From the NCBI RefSeq assembly GCF_023100805.1, contig NZ_CP095855.1, positions 5,125,001 to 5,189,000 on the forward strand: a DNA stretch of 64,000 bases. Direction: 5' to 3'. This document shows positions 1-9,069 of the stretch, one piece after another; position 1 is the first letter of the stretch, and every line of letters starts with the position of its first letter. The DNA is from Chitinophaga filiformis. Its GTDB lineage: Bacteria; Bacteroidota; Bacteroidia; Chitinophagales; Chitinophagaceae. Position numbers and translations under genes: made by a program. The notes below the pieces were generated by a model. It had not been told where the DNA came from and did no database searches. It saw nothing but the letters and a program-made list of their open reading frames with translations.

Positions 1-268
1 AAACAATGGCTACAAATATATTTCTTCCTGCTATCCCTTCAAAAAATTTTGAGTTTAAAAAAAGACGTATATTCGCAGCCTCAAATTTATACTTACGCCT
101 GTCGTAGTCATGAACGAAGTAGTTCATATCCTTTTTTGTTTGTAATACCTATTCTCAAAATTTTATTGTTCACATTAAAATTCCTGACAACGGATCAAAG
201 GGATAATGGCATTGTCATTCCTTTATTGCAAGTGCTTTTACTATCTGTTAACTCAGTATTTAATTAGT
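1..268. other. AT-rich leader with no supported gene
   Basis: No coding region here can be defended. An open frame starts at a TTG near position 49 but has no recognisable family, signal peptide or motif, and it ends just where the PIN gene begins. The stretch probably holds the promoter of the PIN gene, but no clear TAnnTTTG element was found. Confidence 0.4.
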
Positions 269-739
269 ATGTTAAAAGTGTATGTCGACACTTCTGTCAT
301 TGGGGGGTGCTTCGATCAAAAATTCAGAAAGGACAGTCTCAGGTTGTTTGAGGATTTCAAAGCCGGGAGAAAGATGATGGTATATTCGGATGTTGTATAT
401 AAGGAAATTGAGCAGGGGCGGGATGGTAAAAATCATCTGTTGCGGAAGTTCCATGAGGTTCCGGAAGAATATAAACTCGGGTACAAACAGAATGAAGAAG
501 TAAAATTGTTGGCCGAAAAATACTTACAGAAAAACATATTAACCGGGAAAAGTTCCAAAGACGCAGTTCATGTTGCCACCGGCACCATATTCGAGGTTGA
601 TGTAATTGCCAGTTGGAACTTCCGGCATATTGTATATAAGCGAAAAATCAAACTATATAATGAAACGAATATCGAGTTCGGCTACAAACCTATTTTAATT
701 AAAACACCAGAATATATACTAAAATCAAAACAATCATGA
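269..739 (+). CDS. PIN-domain protein, probable VapC-type toxin
   Basis: A 156-residue PIN-fold nuclease, probably the RNase toxin of a type II toxin-antitoxin pair. Acidic residues sit where PIN active sites have them: D7 in VDTSVIGG near the start, E46/E48 in the first third, D98 in the KDAVHVA segment and D111 in VDVIASWNF. The ATG at 269 is chosen because it puts the VDTS strand at the normal N-terminal position; the 21 extra residues from an upstream ATG at 206 are hydrophobic and unlike PIN proteins. The stop overlaps the next start in an ATGA, so the pair is translationally coupled, in toxin-first order. VapC-like activity is inferred from the family; a housekeeping PIN nuclease is the alternative. 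Confidence 0.8.
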   Translation: MLKVYVDTSVIGGCFDQKFRKDSLRLFEDFKAGRKMMVYSDVVYKEIEQGRDGKNHLLRKFHEVPEEYKLGYKQNEEVKLLAEKYLQKNILTGKSSKDAVHVATGTIFEVDVIASWNFRHIVYKRKIKLYNETNIEFGYKPILIKTPEYILKSKQS

Positions 740-939
740 AAAAGATCAAAGGTTCCAAAACGCTTAGATGGCTGCACGCATATAGCTATCAATTTTATCT
801 GAAGTATTACAATAATTGGGATGCGCTTCAAAAAGACCTTGATGAATCATGGCAACGCCACCTTGAATGCTGCCCCAATGCACGGACAATATCATCACGG
901 GAAGAGATGCTTCGGTTAAAAGCAGAGGGTAAGTTGTAA
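736..939 (+). CDS. small basic partner protein, putative antitoxin (copy 1)
   Basis: A 67-residue protein beginning MKKIKGSKTLRWLHAYSYQ, basic and aromatic at the N-terminus and ending in an acidic/basic helix (SSREEMLRLKAEGKL). I recognise no named family. Its 4-base ATGA overlap with the PIN gene and its size suggest the cognate antitoxin. It lacks an obvious ribbon-helix-helix or AbrB signature, so DNA binding is not shown. A close paralogue follows 16 bases downstream. Confidence 0.6.
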   Translation: MKKIKGSKTLRWLHAYSYQFYLKYYNNWDALQKDLDESWQRHLECCPNARTISSREEMLRLKAEGKL

Positions 940-955
940 AATTCAAAAAACAATG

Positions 956-1159
956 ATGAGAAAGATCAAAGGTTCCAAAACGCTTCGATGGTTACATGCC
1001 TATAGCTATCAATTTTATCTGAAATACTACAATGACCGCGAAGCGCTCAAAAGAGATCTTAGGGAAGCATCTAAACGCCATGATGCACTCTTTCCTAATG
1101 TACGGACAATATCTTCACGGGAAGAACTGCTTCGATTAGAAGCCGAGGGTAAGCTATAA
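956..1159 (+). CDS. small basic partner protein, putative antitoxin (copy 2)
   Basis: Tandem paralogue of the preceding gene. The first 27 or so residues are almost identical (MRKIKGSKTLRWLHAYSYQ), the middle is diverged, and the SSREE.LRL.AEGKL tail is conserved. The second of two adjacent ATGs (953 and 956) is preferred because it aligns with the start of copy 1. The DNA is also near-identical across the 5' third, pointing to a fairly recent duplication. Function unknown; probably a second antitoxin or immunity-like protein for the PIN gene. Confidence 0.6.
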   Translation: MRKIKGSKTLRWLHAYSYQFYLKYYNDREALKRDLREASKRHDALFPNVRTISSREELLRLEAEGKL

Positions 1160-1169
1160 ACGCTTCCCC

Positions 1170-1195
1170 TGACCGGCTGCGCTACCAGCCGGTCA
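1170..1195. terminator. convergent hairpin terminator
   Basis: A 9-bp perfect stem (TGACCGGCT / AGCCGGTCA) with an 8-base loop, followed on the plus strand by TTCTCTT. It lies between the plus-strand PIN cassette and the minus-strand AraC gene and could end both. Confidence 0.6.
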
Positions 1196-1209
1196 TTCTC
1201 TTCCAACTG

Positions 1210-2115
1210 CTACTGCTCCATCGCCTTATTCTTATTCCTGTACTCCGACGGCGACATACCCATCAGCTTCGAGAACATCCGCGAAAAATAATACTGATCC
1301 TCCACCCCTAACCTGTTCGCCACCTCCTTCACCGTGGCATTCGAGAACATGAGGTACTGACATGCCTTCTGGATCTTCAGATGATTAAAATACTCTATCG
1401 GCGAGTAACCCGTCTTCTCTCGGAATACGGCCGAGAAATGGGACACCGACAATCCGGCATAGCTCGACAGCTCCTGCAATGTGATCACCTGGGCCAGCCG
1501 CTCCTGCATCATACTGATGGTATGTGCAATGACATCTTCCGCCTCCTCATGGCCTGCATGATTAAACTTCTCCTCATACAATAAGGAGGAAAGAAAATGA
1601 TTAAAGATCATATTCACATAACGAAGATTATCCCCACTATAGCCCTTCTGCAGGTTCAGACAGATCTCCTCAAACAGGTGGATACGGGTCTCATTATATG
1701 TAAGATGCAGCTTATAGTTCCTGGCCCGCTGAAGGATCAGTTCTACGATAAAAGCGGAGATATCCCCTTTAAAATGTATCCAGTAAATTGTCCATGGGTC
1801 GTCCTCTTCCGACATATATTTATGCGCCACCCCCGAAGGGATAATAACGAGTTGCGACGGCTGCACATCGATCCGCTTTTTGTCTATCTCTATCCATCCC
1901 CGTCCTTCTATACAATAGATAATAATATGCTGCCCGGCCCCTACCGTTCGCTTAACGTAGTGATAACGCGCTCTTGGATAATACCCTATATCCGTAATGT
2001 ACAGCTGCCGGGTAATGGGATCCTTCGTCAGGAAATCGGCCGAGATCTTTTTAGGCACCACTATCAGCTGCTGCCCCTCAAACCCTTCCCGTTTTTTAAG
2101 TACTTTCTCTTTCAT
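1210..2115 (-). CDS. AraC-family transcriptional regulator
   Basis: 301 residues. The N-terminal half is a cupin-type sugar-sensing domain (GRGWIEIDKKR and the QLVIIPSGVAHKY motif, about residues 60-110). The C-terminal 100 residues are the double helix-turn-helix of AraC proteins (ITLQELSSYAGLSVSHFSAVF, then the second helix pair ending in FSKLMGMSPSEYR). It is divergent from the SusC gene across 204 bp, the usual arrangement for a local activator of a glycan locus, so it probably senses the released sugar and switches on the 2320-14906 operon. No membrane segment, so it differs from hybrid two-component Sus regulators. Ligand unknown. Confidence 0.93.
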   Translation of the reverse strand: MKEKVLKKREGFEGQQLIVVPKKISADFLTKDPITRQLYITDIGYYPRARYHYVKRTVGAGQHIIIYCIEGRGWIEIDKKRIDVQPSQLVIIPSGVAHKYMSEEDDPWTIYWIHFKGDISAFIVELILQRARNYKLHLTYNETRIHLFEEICLNLQKGYSGDNLRYVNMIFNHFLSSLLYEEKFNHAGHEEAEDVIAHTISMMQERLAQVITLQELSSYAGLSVSHFSAVFREKTGYSPIEYFNHLKIQKACQYLMFSNATVKEVANRLGVEDQYYFSRMFSKLMGMSPSEYRNKNKAMEQ

Positions 2116-2319
2116 ATTTCATGGAATCGGGACTAAGATACAAAAACCAGAAAATAATCCATCATTTTCATAAGAAACCCTATTTCCCCCCTTATGGTGA
2201 AAACCGAAATTTGAACCCTGAACTAAAACACGATTCCACATCATCCGCAAACCAACAACTGACAATCTAAACGGGTACTTAGTATTAATCAGCATTTCAA
2301 ACACTGGCAAATTCATGTT
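2116..2319. promoter_or_regulatory. divergent regulatory region araC/susC
   Basis: 204-bp gap between two divergent starts. It must carry both promoters and the AraC operator. No good TAnnTTTG -7 element was found upstream of the SusC gene, which would fit an activator-dependent promoter. No convincing direct-repeat operator could be picked by eye. Confidence 0.45.
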
Positions 2320-5300
2320 ATGAAAAAAATTTTATCCCTGCTTATCCTGCTGTTATCTTTCAACACATGGATATCAGCTCAAGACAAGACACCGGGGGGC
2401 AAGGTGCTGGATGCAGCATCAGGTAAACCGCTGCCTTTCGTCACTATCACCAACAACACCAACAAAGGAGCTTCCATGAAAGCAGATGCTGACGGACAGT
2501 TTCCTCTCCCTGCAACAAAAGCCGTTCTCACCTTCCGTTTCGTGGGCTACAAATCGCAGACGGTCACCTACAATCCCGGACAGAGCGCCCTTATCGTCAA
2601 AATGGAAACCGAGATTTCCGGGCTGGATGAGGTGGTGGTGATCGGTTATGGCCAGCAGAAAAAGAAAGACATTACCAGCGCAGTGTCCAGCGTGTCGGGC
2701 AAAGAGATCTCCGAGCTGCCTGTTACCTCCATCAACAGCGCCCTGCAGGCCAGGGTACCCGGTGTGCAGATCAGCAGCGCAGGTTATCAGCCAGGCGCCG
2801 GAACCACGATCAGGATCAGGGGGATCAATTCCATCACACAGGGCGACGGCCCCATTTATGTAGTGGACGGCGTCATCCTGACCGGCGATATCCGCGAGAT
2901 CAATCCCTCCGACATTGAATCGATAGACGTACTGAAAGATGCATCCGCCGCCGCTATATATGGCGCCCGGGCAGCCGCTGGTGTGGTGATCATCACTACC
3001 AAAAAGGCGAAGACCGGCCGCGCCTCCATCGACTATAACGGCTACTACGGCGTGCAGAAGATCGTTAAGACCTACGATTTTATTGATGGTCCGCAATATG
3101 GTTACCTGCGAAGACTGGCCTGGGCCGATGAAGATCCTGTTGCCTGGCCGATGAATAACCCTGAAACTGACAGGAAGATATTCAGTCCTGTGGAACTGAA
3201 AAGCCTCGCGGAAGGCAAGACCTACGACTGGCCCGCCATCATCACCCAGGTAGCGCCCCAACAAAGTCATTCACTGAGCATCTCCAATGGCATCGGTAAG
3301 AACAAAGTATACCTGAGCGGCAACTACCTTAACCAGGACGGGATCATCAAAGGGTCTAACATGAAGCGTTATGCCCTGAAAGCAAACGTGGAATCGGCCG
3401 TGACAGATAAACTGACGATAGGCCTGAATAGCAACTATTCACATATCCAAACCAGCATCGTCAGCAATGAAGCCTATTACACCGCCGTGACCATGAGCCC
3501 TTTAAGGCCCATTTACGACTCCACCGGCAAGCCGTCCATAGAAATAGATCCGAATACCGGCAACATCACATCCAATAATCCACTGGCCCTTGTAATGGAT
3601 GCCACCAACCACCGTATAGACGACCGCCTGATAGGAAATATGTACCTGGATTACAAAGTACTGCCCGGCTTAAGCTTCCGTTCCAATATCGGCGCTGACA
3701 TTTACAAGAACCAGCAGTTTGAATACTACCCCCGGAACACCAGCGCAGGGTACTTACAGAAAGGCGTTGCCAAAGTGCAGAATTTCGGTTACCGCGACTG
3801 GCTCTGGGAAAACACTTTTACGTACGACTATAACCCTTCTGAGGAACATTCCCTCAACCTCCTGTCCGGTTTTACCTTCCAGAAAAGAAGACAGGAATGG
3901 AACTTCGAACAGGCTTCCGGCTTCCCGACAGATGAGCTGACCTATAAAAACATGAACCTCGCCACCAGGAGGGACTATATTTCCAGCGACTACTTCAACT
4001 GGGCTACCAGCTCACTGCTGGGCAGGGCCATCTATAAATACAAACAACGTTATATCCTCAATTTCACCGCCCGCTACGACGGGTCCTCCCGCTTCGGCGC
4101 CGCCAACCGTTACGGCTTCTTCCCATCCGTCAGCGGTGCATGGCGACTGATCGATGAGCCTTTCCTGGGCGTAAAATTCAAATCGCGCGTCAGCGATGCC
4201 AAGATCAGGATGAGTTATGGTGTGATCGGCAACCAGGACGTTTCCTACGACAAGATCTTCTCGCAAATGAATGCGGCCACTTATCCCTTTAATGGCAATA
4301 CACAGTCCAGCGGCTACCAGGTGGGCGGTAACAAGGGTAACAGCGCACTGAAATGGGAAAGCCAGCATCAGTTCAATACCGGCTTCGACCTCGGCCTGCT
4401 GAACAACCGGATACAAATGACCTTCGACTTCTACAACAAGAATATCAAAAACCTCCTGTTGCAAAACTCACTGGCGCCGTCCCAGGGCTTCGATGCTACC
4501 ATGATCAATGTAGCGTCTATGACCACCAGGGGGATCGACATCGGGCTGAAACTATACCCGGTTAAGATGCCAAACTTCGACTGGCAGATAGACCTTAACT
4601 GGTCTAAATACAAATCCAAAGTAACGGCATTGCTGCCTGGCAGAGACTCACTCAGCCCTTACCTGAAAGTGGGCGAAGCACCGAACAGCCTGATCGTTGA
4701 TTATGTGTTTGACGGTATCTATAACAAAGGCGATGACTTTAAGCTGAACCCTACCGGCCGGCCTGGCGATGTGCGTATCAAAGACCTGAACAACGATGGT
4801 ATCATCAATCAATACGACAGGGCGATAGTAGGCCGCACCACTCCTAAGGCCTGGGGTGGTATCTGGAACTATTTCCGGTATAAGAGGGTTTCCATGACCG
4901 TGTTTGCAAGTTATATGTACGGTCACGATATCTACAACAAGGCTTATATGGACTATGTCTACTCCGACGGCCGTAAAGTGATCCTGAAAGACGGACTGAA
5001 CTACTGGACACCGGAAAATACCAATACCAATCTTCCACGTCCCAATGCATTTGGTAGTTCTACCAGGGCATTGCCACAGGGTTCTTCCAGCTTCGCCGTG
5101 CAGAAAGGCGATTTCCTCCGCATCAGGAATATCACACTGGCGTACGATTGCTCTCCGGCCATTTTATCCAAACTGAAAATAAGGTCGCTGAATGTATACG
5201 CCCAGGCCCTGGAACCATTCCTGTTCACAGGCTATAAAGGCACGGATCCCGAAATAGGCGTGGCGCAGGGGGCTTATGATATCTATCCCCGCTTCAGGAC

Positions 5301-5331
5301 CTATCTGTTCGGTTTAAAAATGGGTTTATAA
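2320..5331 (+). CDS. SusC/RagA-type TonB-dependent outer-membrane transporter
   Basis: 1003 residues. Signal peptide to about residue 20 (ends WISAQ), a carboxypeptidase-regulatory-like beta domain (about 25-100), the conserved DEVVVIGYG segment with the TonB plug (about 105-230, including IRIRGINS and YVVDGV), then the C-terminal beta barrel ending in an aromatic-rich strand (FGLKMGL). It imports oligosaccharides captured by the SusD lipoprotein encoded 18 bp downstream. First gene of a plus-strand operon with SusD, a glycosidase, DUF5107/TPR, epimerase and MFS genes. The substrate cannot be read from this sequence. Confidence 0.97.
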   Translation: MKKILSLLILLLSFNTWISAQDKTPGGKVLDAASGKPLPFVTITNNTNKGASMKADADGQFPLPATKAVLTFRFVGYKSQTVTYNPGQSALIVKMETEISGLDEVVVIGYGQQKKKDITSAVSSVSGKEISELPVTSINSALQARVPGVQISSAGYQPGAGTTIRIRGINSITQGDGPIYVVDGVILTGDIREINPSDIESIDVLKDASAAAIYGARAAAGVVIITTKKAKTGRASIDYNGYYGVQKIVKTYDFIDGPQYGYLRRLAWADEDPVAWPMNNPETDRKIFSPVELKSLAEGKTYDWPAIITQVAPQQSHSLSISNGIGKNKVYLSGNYLNQDGIIKGSNMKRYALKANVESAVTDKLTIGLNSNYSHIQTSIVSNEAYYTAVTMSPLRPIYDSTGKPSIEIDPNTGNITSNNPLALVMDATNHRIDDRLIGNMYLDYKVLPGLSFRSNIGADIYKNQQFEYYPRNTSAGYLQKGVAKVQNFGYRDWLWENTFTYDYNPSEEHSLNLLSGFTFQKRRQEWNFEQASGFPTDELTYKNMNLATRRDYISSDYFNWATSSLLGRAIYKYKQRYILNFTARYDGSSRFGAANRYGFFPSVSGAWRLIDEPFLGVKFKSRVSDAKIRMSYGVIGNQDVSYDKIFSQMNAATYPFNGNTQSSGYQVGGNKGNSALKWESQHQFNTGFDLGLLNNRIQMTFDFYNKNIKNLLLQNSLAPSQGFDATMINVASMTTRGIDIGLKLYPVKMPNFDWQIDLNWSKYKSKVTALLPGRDSLSPYLKVGEAPNSLIVDYVFDGIYNKGDDFKLNPTGRPGDVRIKDLNNDGIINQYDRAIVGRTTPKAWGGIWNYFRYKRVSMTVFASYMYGHDIYNKAYMDYVYSDGRKVILKDGLNYWTPENTNTNLPRPNAFGSSTRALPQGSSSFAVQKGDFLRIRNITLAYDCSPAILSKLKIRSLNVYAQALEPFLFTGYKGTDPEIGVAQGAYDIYPRFRTYLFGLKMGL

Positions 5332-5349
5332 TTTCCTAAAACGACATTT

Positions 5350-6855
5350 ATGCAAACGCATCGCTATATATTATTCTTCATCTTACTTGCCGGGGCGCTT
5401 ATCCCTGGCTGTAGCAAACAGCTCGATATTAAACCGGAAGTATTCGTTTCTCCCGAAGAGCTATACAAAGACGAAGCCGGCATTACGGCCGGTATTACCG
5501 GCATTTACCGCCAGCTGCTGGTACTGAAAAGATCAGACTATGCCGTTGTGGGCATGGTGGGTACCGATGAAGCAAAGATGACCATCTTCGTACCTACCTG
5601 GGGCCCTTACTGGCAGGGATTTGCAGCGGTGAACAGCTACTCGCCCCTGCTCACTGCACAGAACGATGTTGTACAGGGCTTCTGGATCAACTGCTATAAG
5701 GGGATCAATAATGCAAACATCGCTATCAAATATACGCAGCAGGCGTCCGTAAATGAAGATTTCAAAATGCGGGCGCTGGGAGAAGCAAAGTTCATGCGGG
5801 CACTGTTTTACTTCTACCTGGTACAGTTGTATGACGGTGTACCCATGCCAACGGATGCAGACAACCCTGATGCTGTGAGGGACGGCTATCCGAGAAGTAC
5901 CGCGGAAGCGGTATACCAGCTGGTAATAGCCGACCTGCAGTATGCGGCCGAACATCTGAACAGCAAAGGAGATAATGGCATCGATCCGGGTCATGCTACC
6001 AAAGAAGCAGCGACCGCACTGCTGGGTAAGGTCTATCTTACCCGCAAAGCGTACGACCTGGCTAAAAGCACCCTGGAACCATTGCTGAGCTCCTCCAAGA
6101 CCAGCCTTATGCCGGCATATGCCGACCTCTTCGTAGAGAAAAATGAGAACAATATTGAATCTTTGTTTGAAGTACAGTTCTCCAATGAGCCCGACAATAC
6201 CAGCAACATGGCCAATAACACAGGCGCATGGCAGATCAACTCTCCCGGCCTGAGTGGCGCCGGCGGACACGTCATCATTCCTACAGATTACTTCTTCAAC
6301 AGTTTTGAGGATAGTGATCTGAGAAAAGACGCGACATTCCGTACAGTGTTCTACGATGCGAACGGTAACCTTGTCGATTACTCCTGGTGGGCAGATGTAG
6401 GCAAACCGCATGTGAAGAAATTTGACATCACCAAAGGCGTATCAGTAAGCGGCTCTTTGTCGTCCAGGAACATGTACTACCTGCGACTTGCAGATGTAAT
6501 CCTGATGTATGCAGAAGCGGCCAATGAACTGAATGACGTCACCACTGCACTCGCTAATCTGAATAAGATCAGGCAACGCGCCGGCCTTGGTAAATGGGAA
6601 GACGTACGTGGCGGCATTCCCTCACAGGATGAACTGCGCACGGAGATCATGATGGAGCGCATGCGTGAACTGGGCTTCGAAGGCTGGAGATGGTTCGACC
6701 TGAAAAGGACCGGTACCTTACTGAATACCGTAAAGGCCAACAATCCGGATGCAGCGCCTAATATCCAGTCCAGGCATCTGCTGTATCCTATTCCTGCAAA
6801 AGAATTTGAGAACAATCCAAAGCTCACACCTAAAGATCAAAACGAGGGCTATTAA
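5350..6855 (+). CDS. SusD/RagB-type outer-membrane glycan-binding lipoprotein
   Basis: 501 residues with a lipoprotein signal peptide (LIPGC, lipidated Cys21). The N-terminal half carries TPR-like helices (NNANIAIKY, the GEAKFMRALFYFYLVQLYDG SusD signature), and the C-terminal half has the family signatures YLRLADVILMYAEAANE, LNKIRQRAGL and RMRELGFEGWRWFDLKRTG. It forms the lid of the SusC transporter and binds the incoming glycan at the cell surface. Three bases separate its stop from the next start, so it is co-translated with the glycosidase. Confidence 0.97.
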   Translation: MQTHRYILFFILLAGALIPGCSKQLDIKPEVFVSPEELYKDEAGITAGITGIYRQLLVLKRSDYAVVGMVGTDEAKMTIFVPTWGPYWQGFAAVNSYSPLLTAQNDVVQGFWINCYKGINNANIAIKYTQQASVNEDFKMRALGEAKFMRALFYFYLVQLYDGVPMPTDADNPDAVRDGYPRSTAEAVYQLVIADLQYAAEHLNSKGDNGIDPGHATKEAATALLGKVYLTRKAYDLAKSTLEPLLSSSKTSLMPAYADLFVEKNENNIESLFEVQFSNEPDNTSNMANNTGAWQINSPGLSGAGGHVIIPTDYFFNSFEDSDLRKDATFRTVFYDANGNLVDYSWWADVGKPHVKKFDITKGVSVSGSLSSRNMYYLRLADVILMYAEAANELNDVTTALANLNKIRQRAGLGKWEDVRGGIPSQDELRTEIMMERMRELGFEGWRWFDLKRTGTLLNTVKANNPDAAPNIQSRHLLYPIPAKEFENNPKLTPKDQNEGY

Positions 6856-6858
6856 TCT

Positions 6859-9045
6859 ATGAGGATCATCCGTAACATATCATTTGCCGGCCTGCTTTGC
6901 ATAGCATACGGAAACATACAGGCACAAACAGTAACATCGTCGGCCGACAGCCTCGTGGTGTCCAATGCCTACCTGAAGCTAAGCGTGGATAGTCATAGCG
7001 GTAAAGTCAGTTACCTGTTCAGCAACGGCGTGCAACTGCAAAACACGGTCGCCACGATAGAAGAGCTGAACACCGGCAAAACAGCCAGTACTGATTTCTC
7101 ACAACACAGATACAGCACTGCTCCCATGCAGGATGCTGCCGGCAAAGGCGTTACCATATCCATCATACATAGCGATCCTTCCAGGCCTTTTAAACTGGAA
7201 CAACATATTACCGTCTACGCGCAATCGTCTCACCTGCTGCTTGACGTACAGGCCACAGGTGACGCGACACTGGAAACGCGTAACATCTCTCCATTAACAA
7301 TTATCCCGGAACAGCAGGCTTACCTGTTTGTTCCGGGTAATACGCCCCGCATCCTGGACGTTCCCTTCGACAACGACAACTGGGTGCCGGTCCTTACCCG
7401 GCAATGGCCTTCCGCATCAGGTATCAGTTATGAGTTCACCTCCGTTTATGACCAGCATAGCCTTTCAGGACTGGTGGCCGGCAGCGTAACGCACGACTTC
7501 TGGAAAACCGGCTTCCGTTATAGCGCCGGTAAGGAAACCGGCCGTATCGATTCTTTCATTGTATATGGCGGCGCCGCTACCGCGGATGACAGATCCCTGC
7601 CGCCCGCGTACGGCGGACTTGATGGCACCCACGATCATGCGCCGCACGGCACCATGCGGGGCAACACGCTCAGATCCCCCCTCATTTACCTGGCCGCCGG
7701 ACCTGATACCCGTAAGGCATTTACCGCCTATGGCCAGGTAAACGTGCAACTGGCAGGCCGCAGCGAATGGAAAGGAAACGCTCCCTTCTATTGGAACAGT
7801 TTCGGTGTGGAGGGCGTACTGGGAAATACCAAGGTAATGATGCCCCCGGGCGTGATTAAAACGTCCGACTTTATTGCCACCCTGGACAATTTCAACAAAT
7901 ATGCCCCTCCGGTGCTCAGCGTTGACTCGTACGACCAATCCATATACACAACCTCACTATTGACGTCTTTGTCGAAATACGGGCAGAAAAAGCGGCAACA
8001 AATGGGCTTCTACTTTATCCCTTTTGCCGTATGGACCTGGAAGAACTCCCTGGACAATCCCATTGGCGGTACACAGACACCGCTGAGCGAGGTTGTGCTG
8101 CGGGATGCGAACAGGCAGCCTATCCTGTATAAGGAAGGCGACTGGGCCTGTTACCCTATCGATCCTTCCCACCCCGCTACAAGGGCTTCCATTATTCAGC
8201 AACTGCAAAAGGCAAAGGCTATTCACGCCACCTTTATCAAAATAGATTTCCTCTCTGCCGGCGCGCTGGAATCCAGCAGGCGGTACAACCGCAATACCCG
8301 CTCCGGCATGCAGGCATACAATGAAGGGCTCAAAATGCTCCGCTCACTGGTAGACTCAATCATGGGACCGGACATCTTCATCACACAGGCCATCTCTCCC
8401 CTGTTCCCCCACCAATATGCACATACCCGTTTCATTTCTACGGATGTTTACTCACACCTCAGAGACGATCAGCCGGGATTTCCGCAATGGGGCAGTACAG
8501 CGGCTTCACTCGCAGCAGGTTCCCATATGTGGTGGGTGCAGGGCACATTATGGCCTTACACCAACCTGGACGTGATCGTGATGAAGAACTTCCAGAACAA
8601 TCCCGAGCTCACAGAGCAGGAGATCAAAGTGCGCCTCTATGCCATGATGGTAATGGGCAGCATACTGGGAGACGGCTCAGATTTCAGGCAGAAAACAGCG
8701 GCGGAAAGAGCGAAAAAATTCCTCAATCATCCTGCAGTATGCGCCTGGTTCAGTCAGCCTGCTGCCTTTACGCCGCTAAGTATGTCTGACGGCGATAGCC
8801 AGGACCAGCAGATGACTTTCTTCCACCGGGGAGACACCACCCTTCTCGCCATGTTCAACTTCATAAAGGATAAACCTTTTGACGCCAGCTGGCAAACAGC
8901 AGATGTGGCAGACAAACGGCACTATGAGATCAGGGATTTCATGACAGATGCCATACTCGGAGAGATCAGCAATGGACAGTCGTCCTTTACGCTGACAGTG
9001 CCGCCCAAAGATGCATTATTAGTTAAACTGGTCCCACGGGATTAA
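6859..9045 (+). CDS. secreted glycoside hydrolase, clan GH-D-like (alpha-galactosidase-like)
   Basis: 728 residues with a signal peptide ending near residue 22 (NIQAQ). An N-terminal beta-sandwich-like half (about 30-330) is followed by a probable (beta/alpha)8 barrel and a C-terminal beta domain. The segment FIKIDFLSAG places D463 at the end of a beta strand, as the nucleophile stands in GH27/GH36/GH31 enzymes, and FISTDVYSHLRDDQPGF could supply the acid/base. The downstream aldose epimerase and sugar porter fit release of a free hexose such as galactose. The match is by motif and layout only. It is clearly not a standard GH36 like the enzyme at 61275, so the exact family and bond specificity are open. 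Confidence 0.6.
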   Translation: MRIIRNISFAGLLCIAYGNIQAQTVTSSADSLVVSNAYLKLSVDSHSGKVSYLFSNGVQLQNTVATIEELNTGKTASTDFSQHRYSTAPMQDAAGKGVTISIIHSDPSRPFKLEQHITVYAQSSHLLLDVQATGDATLETRNISPLTIIPEQQAYLFVPGNTPRILDVPFDNDNWVPVLTRQWPSASGISYEFTSVYDQHSLSGLVAGSVTHDFWKTGFRYSAGKETGRIDSFIVYGGAATADDRSLPPAYGGLDGTHDHAPHGTMRGNTLRSPLIYLAAGPDTRKAFTAYGQVNVQLAGRSEWKGNAPFYWNSFGVEGVLGNTKVMMPPGVIKTSDFIATLDNFNKYAPPVLSVDSYDQSIYTTSLLTSLSKYGQKKRQQMGFYFIPFAVWTWKNSLDNPIGGTQTPLSEVVLRDANRQPILYKEGDWACYPIDPSHPATRASIIQQLQKAKAIHATFIKIDFLSAGALESSRRYNRNTRSGMQAYNEGLKMLRSLVDSIMGPDIFITQAISPLFPHQYAHTRFISTDVYSHLRDDQPGFPQWGSTAASLAAGSHMWWVQGTLWPYTNLDVIVMKNFQNNPELTEQEIKVRLYAMMVMGSILGDGSDFRQKTAAERAKKFLNHPAVCAWFSQPAAFTPLSMSDGDSQDQQMTFFHRGDTTLLAMFNFIKDKPFDASWQTADVADKRHYEIRDFMTDAILGEISNGQSSFTLTVPPKDALLVKLVPRD

Positions 9046-9069
9046 AAGCATAAAATATAAAGCGATCAT

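Noticed and set aside
49..267. 72-residue ORF at the left edge
   Set aside because: TTG start, no motif, no neighbour support.
206..268. Upstream ATG for the PIN gene
   Set aside because: Adds 21 hydrophobic residues before the PIN core strand; 269 fits the family.
2119..2316. 65-residue ORF on the minus strand between araC and susC
   Set aside because: Occupies a divergent promoter region and has no similarity or motif.
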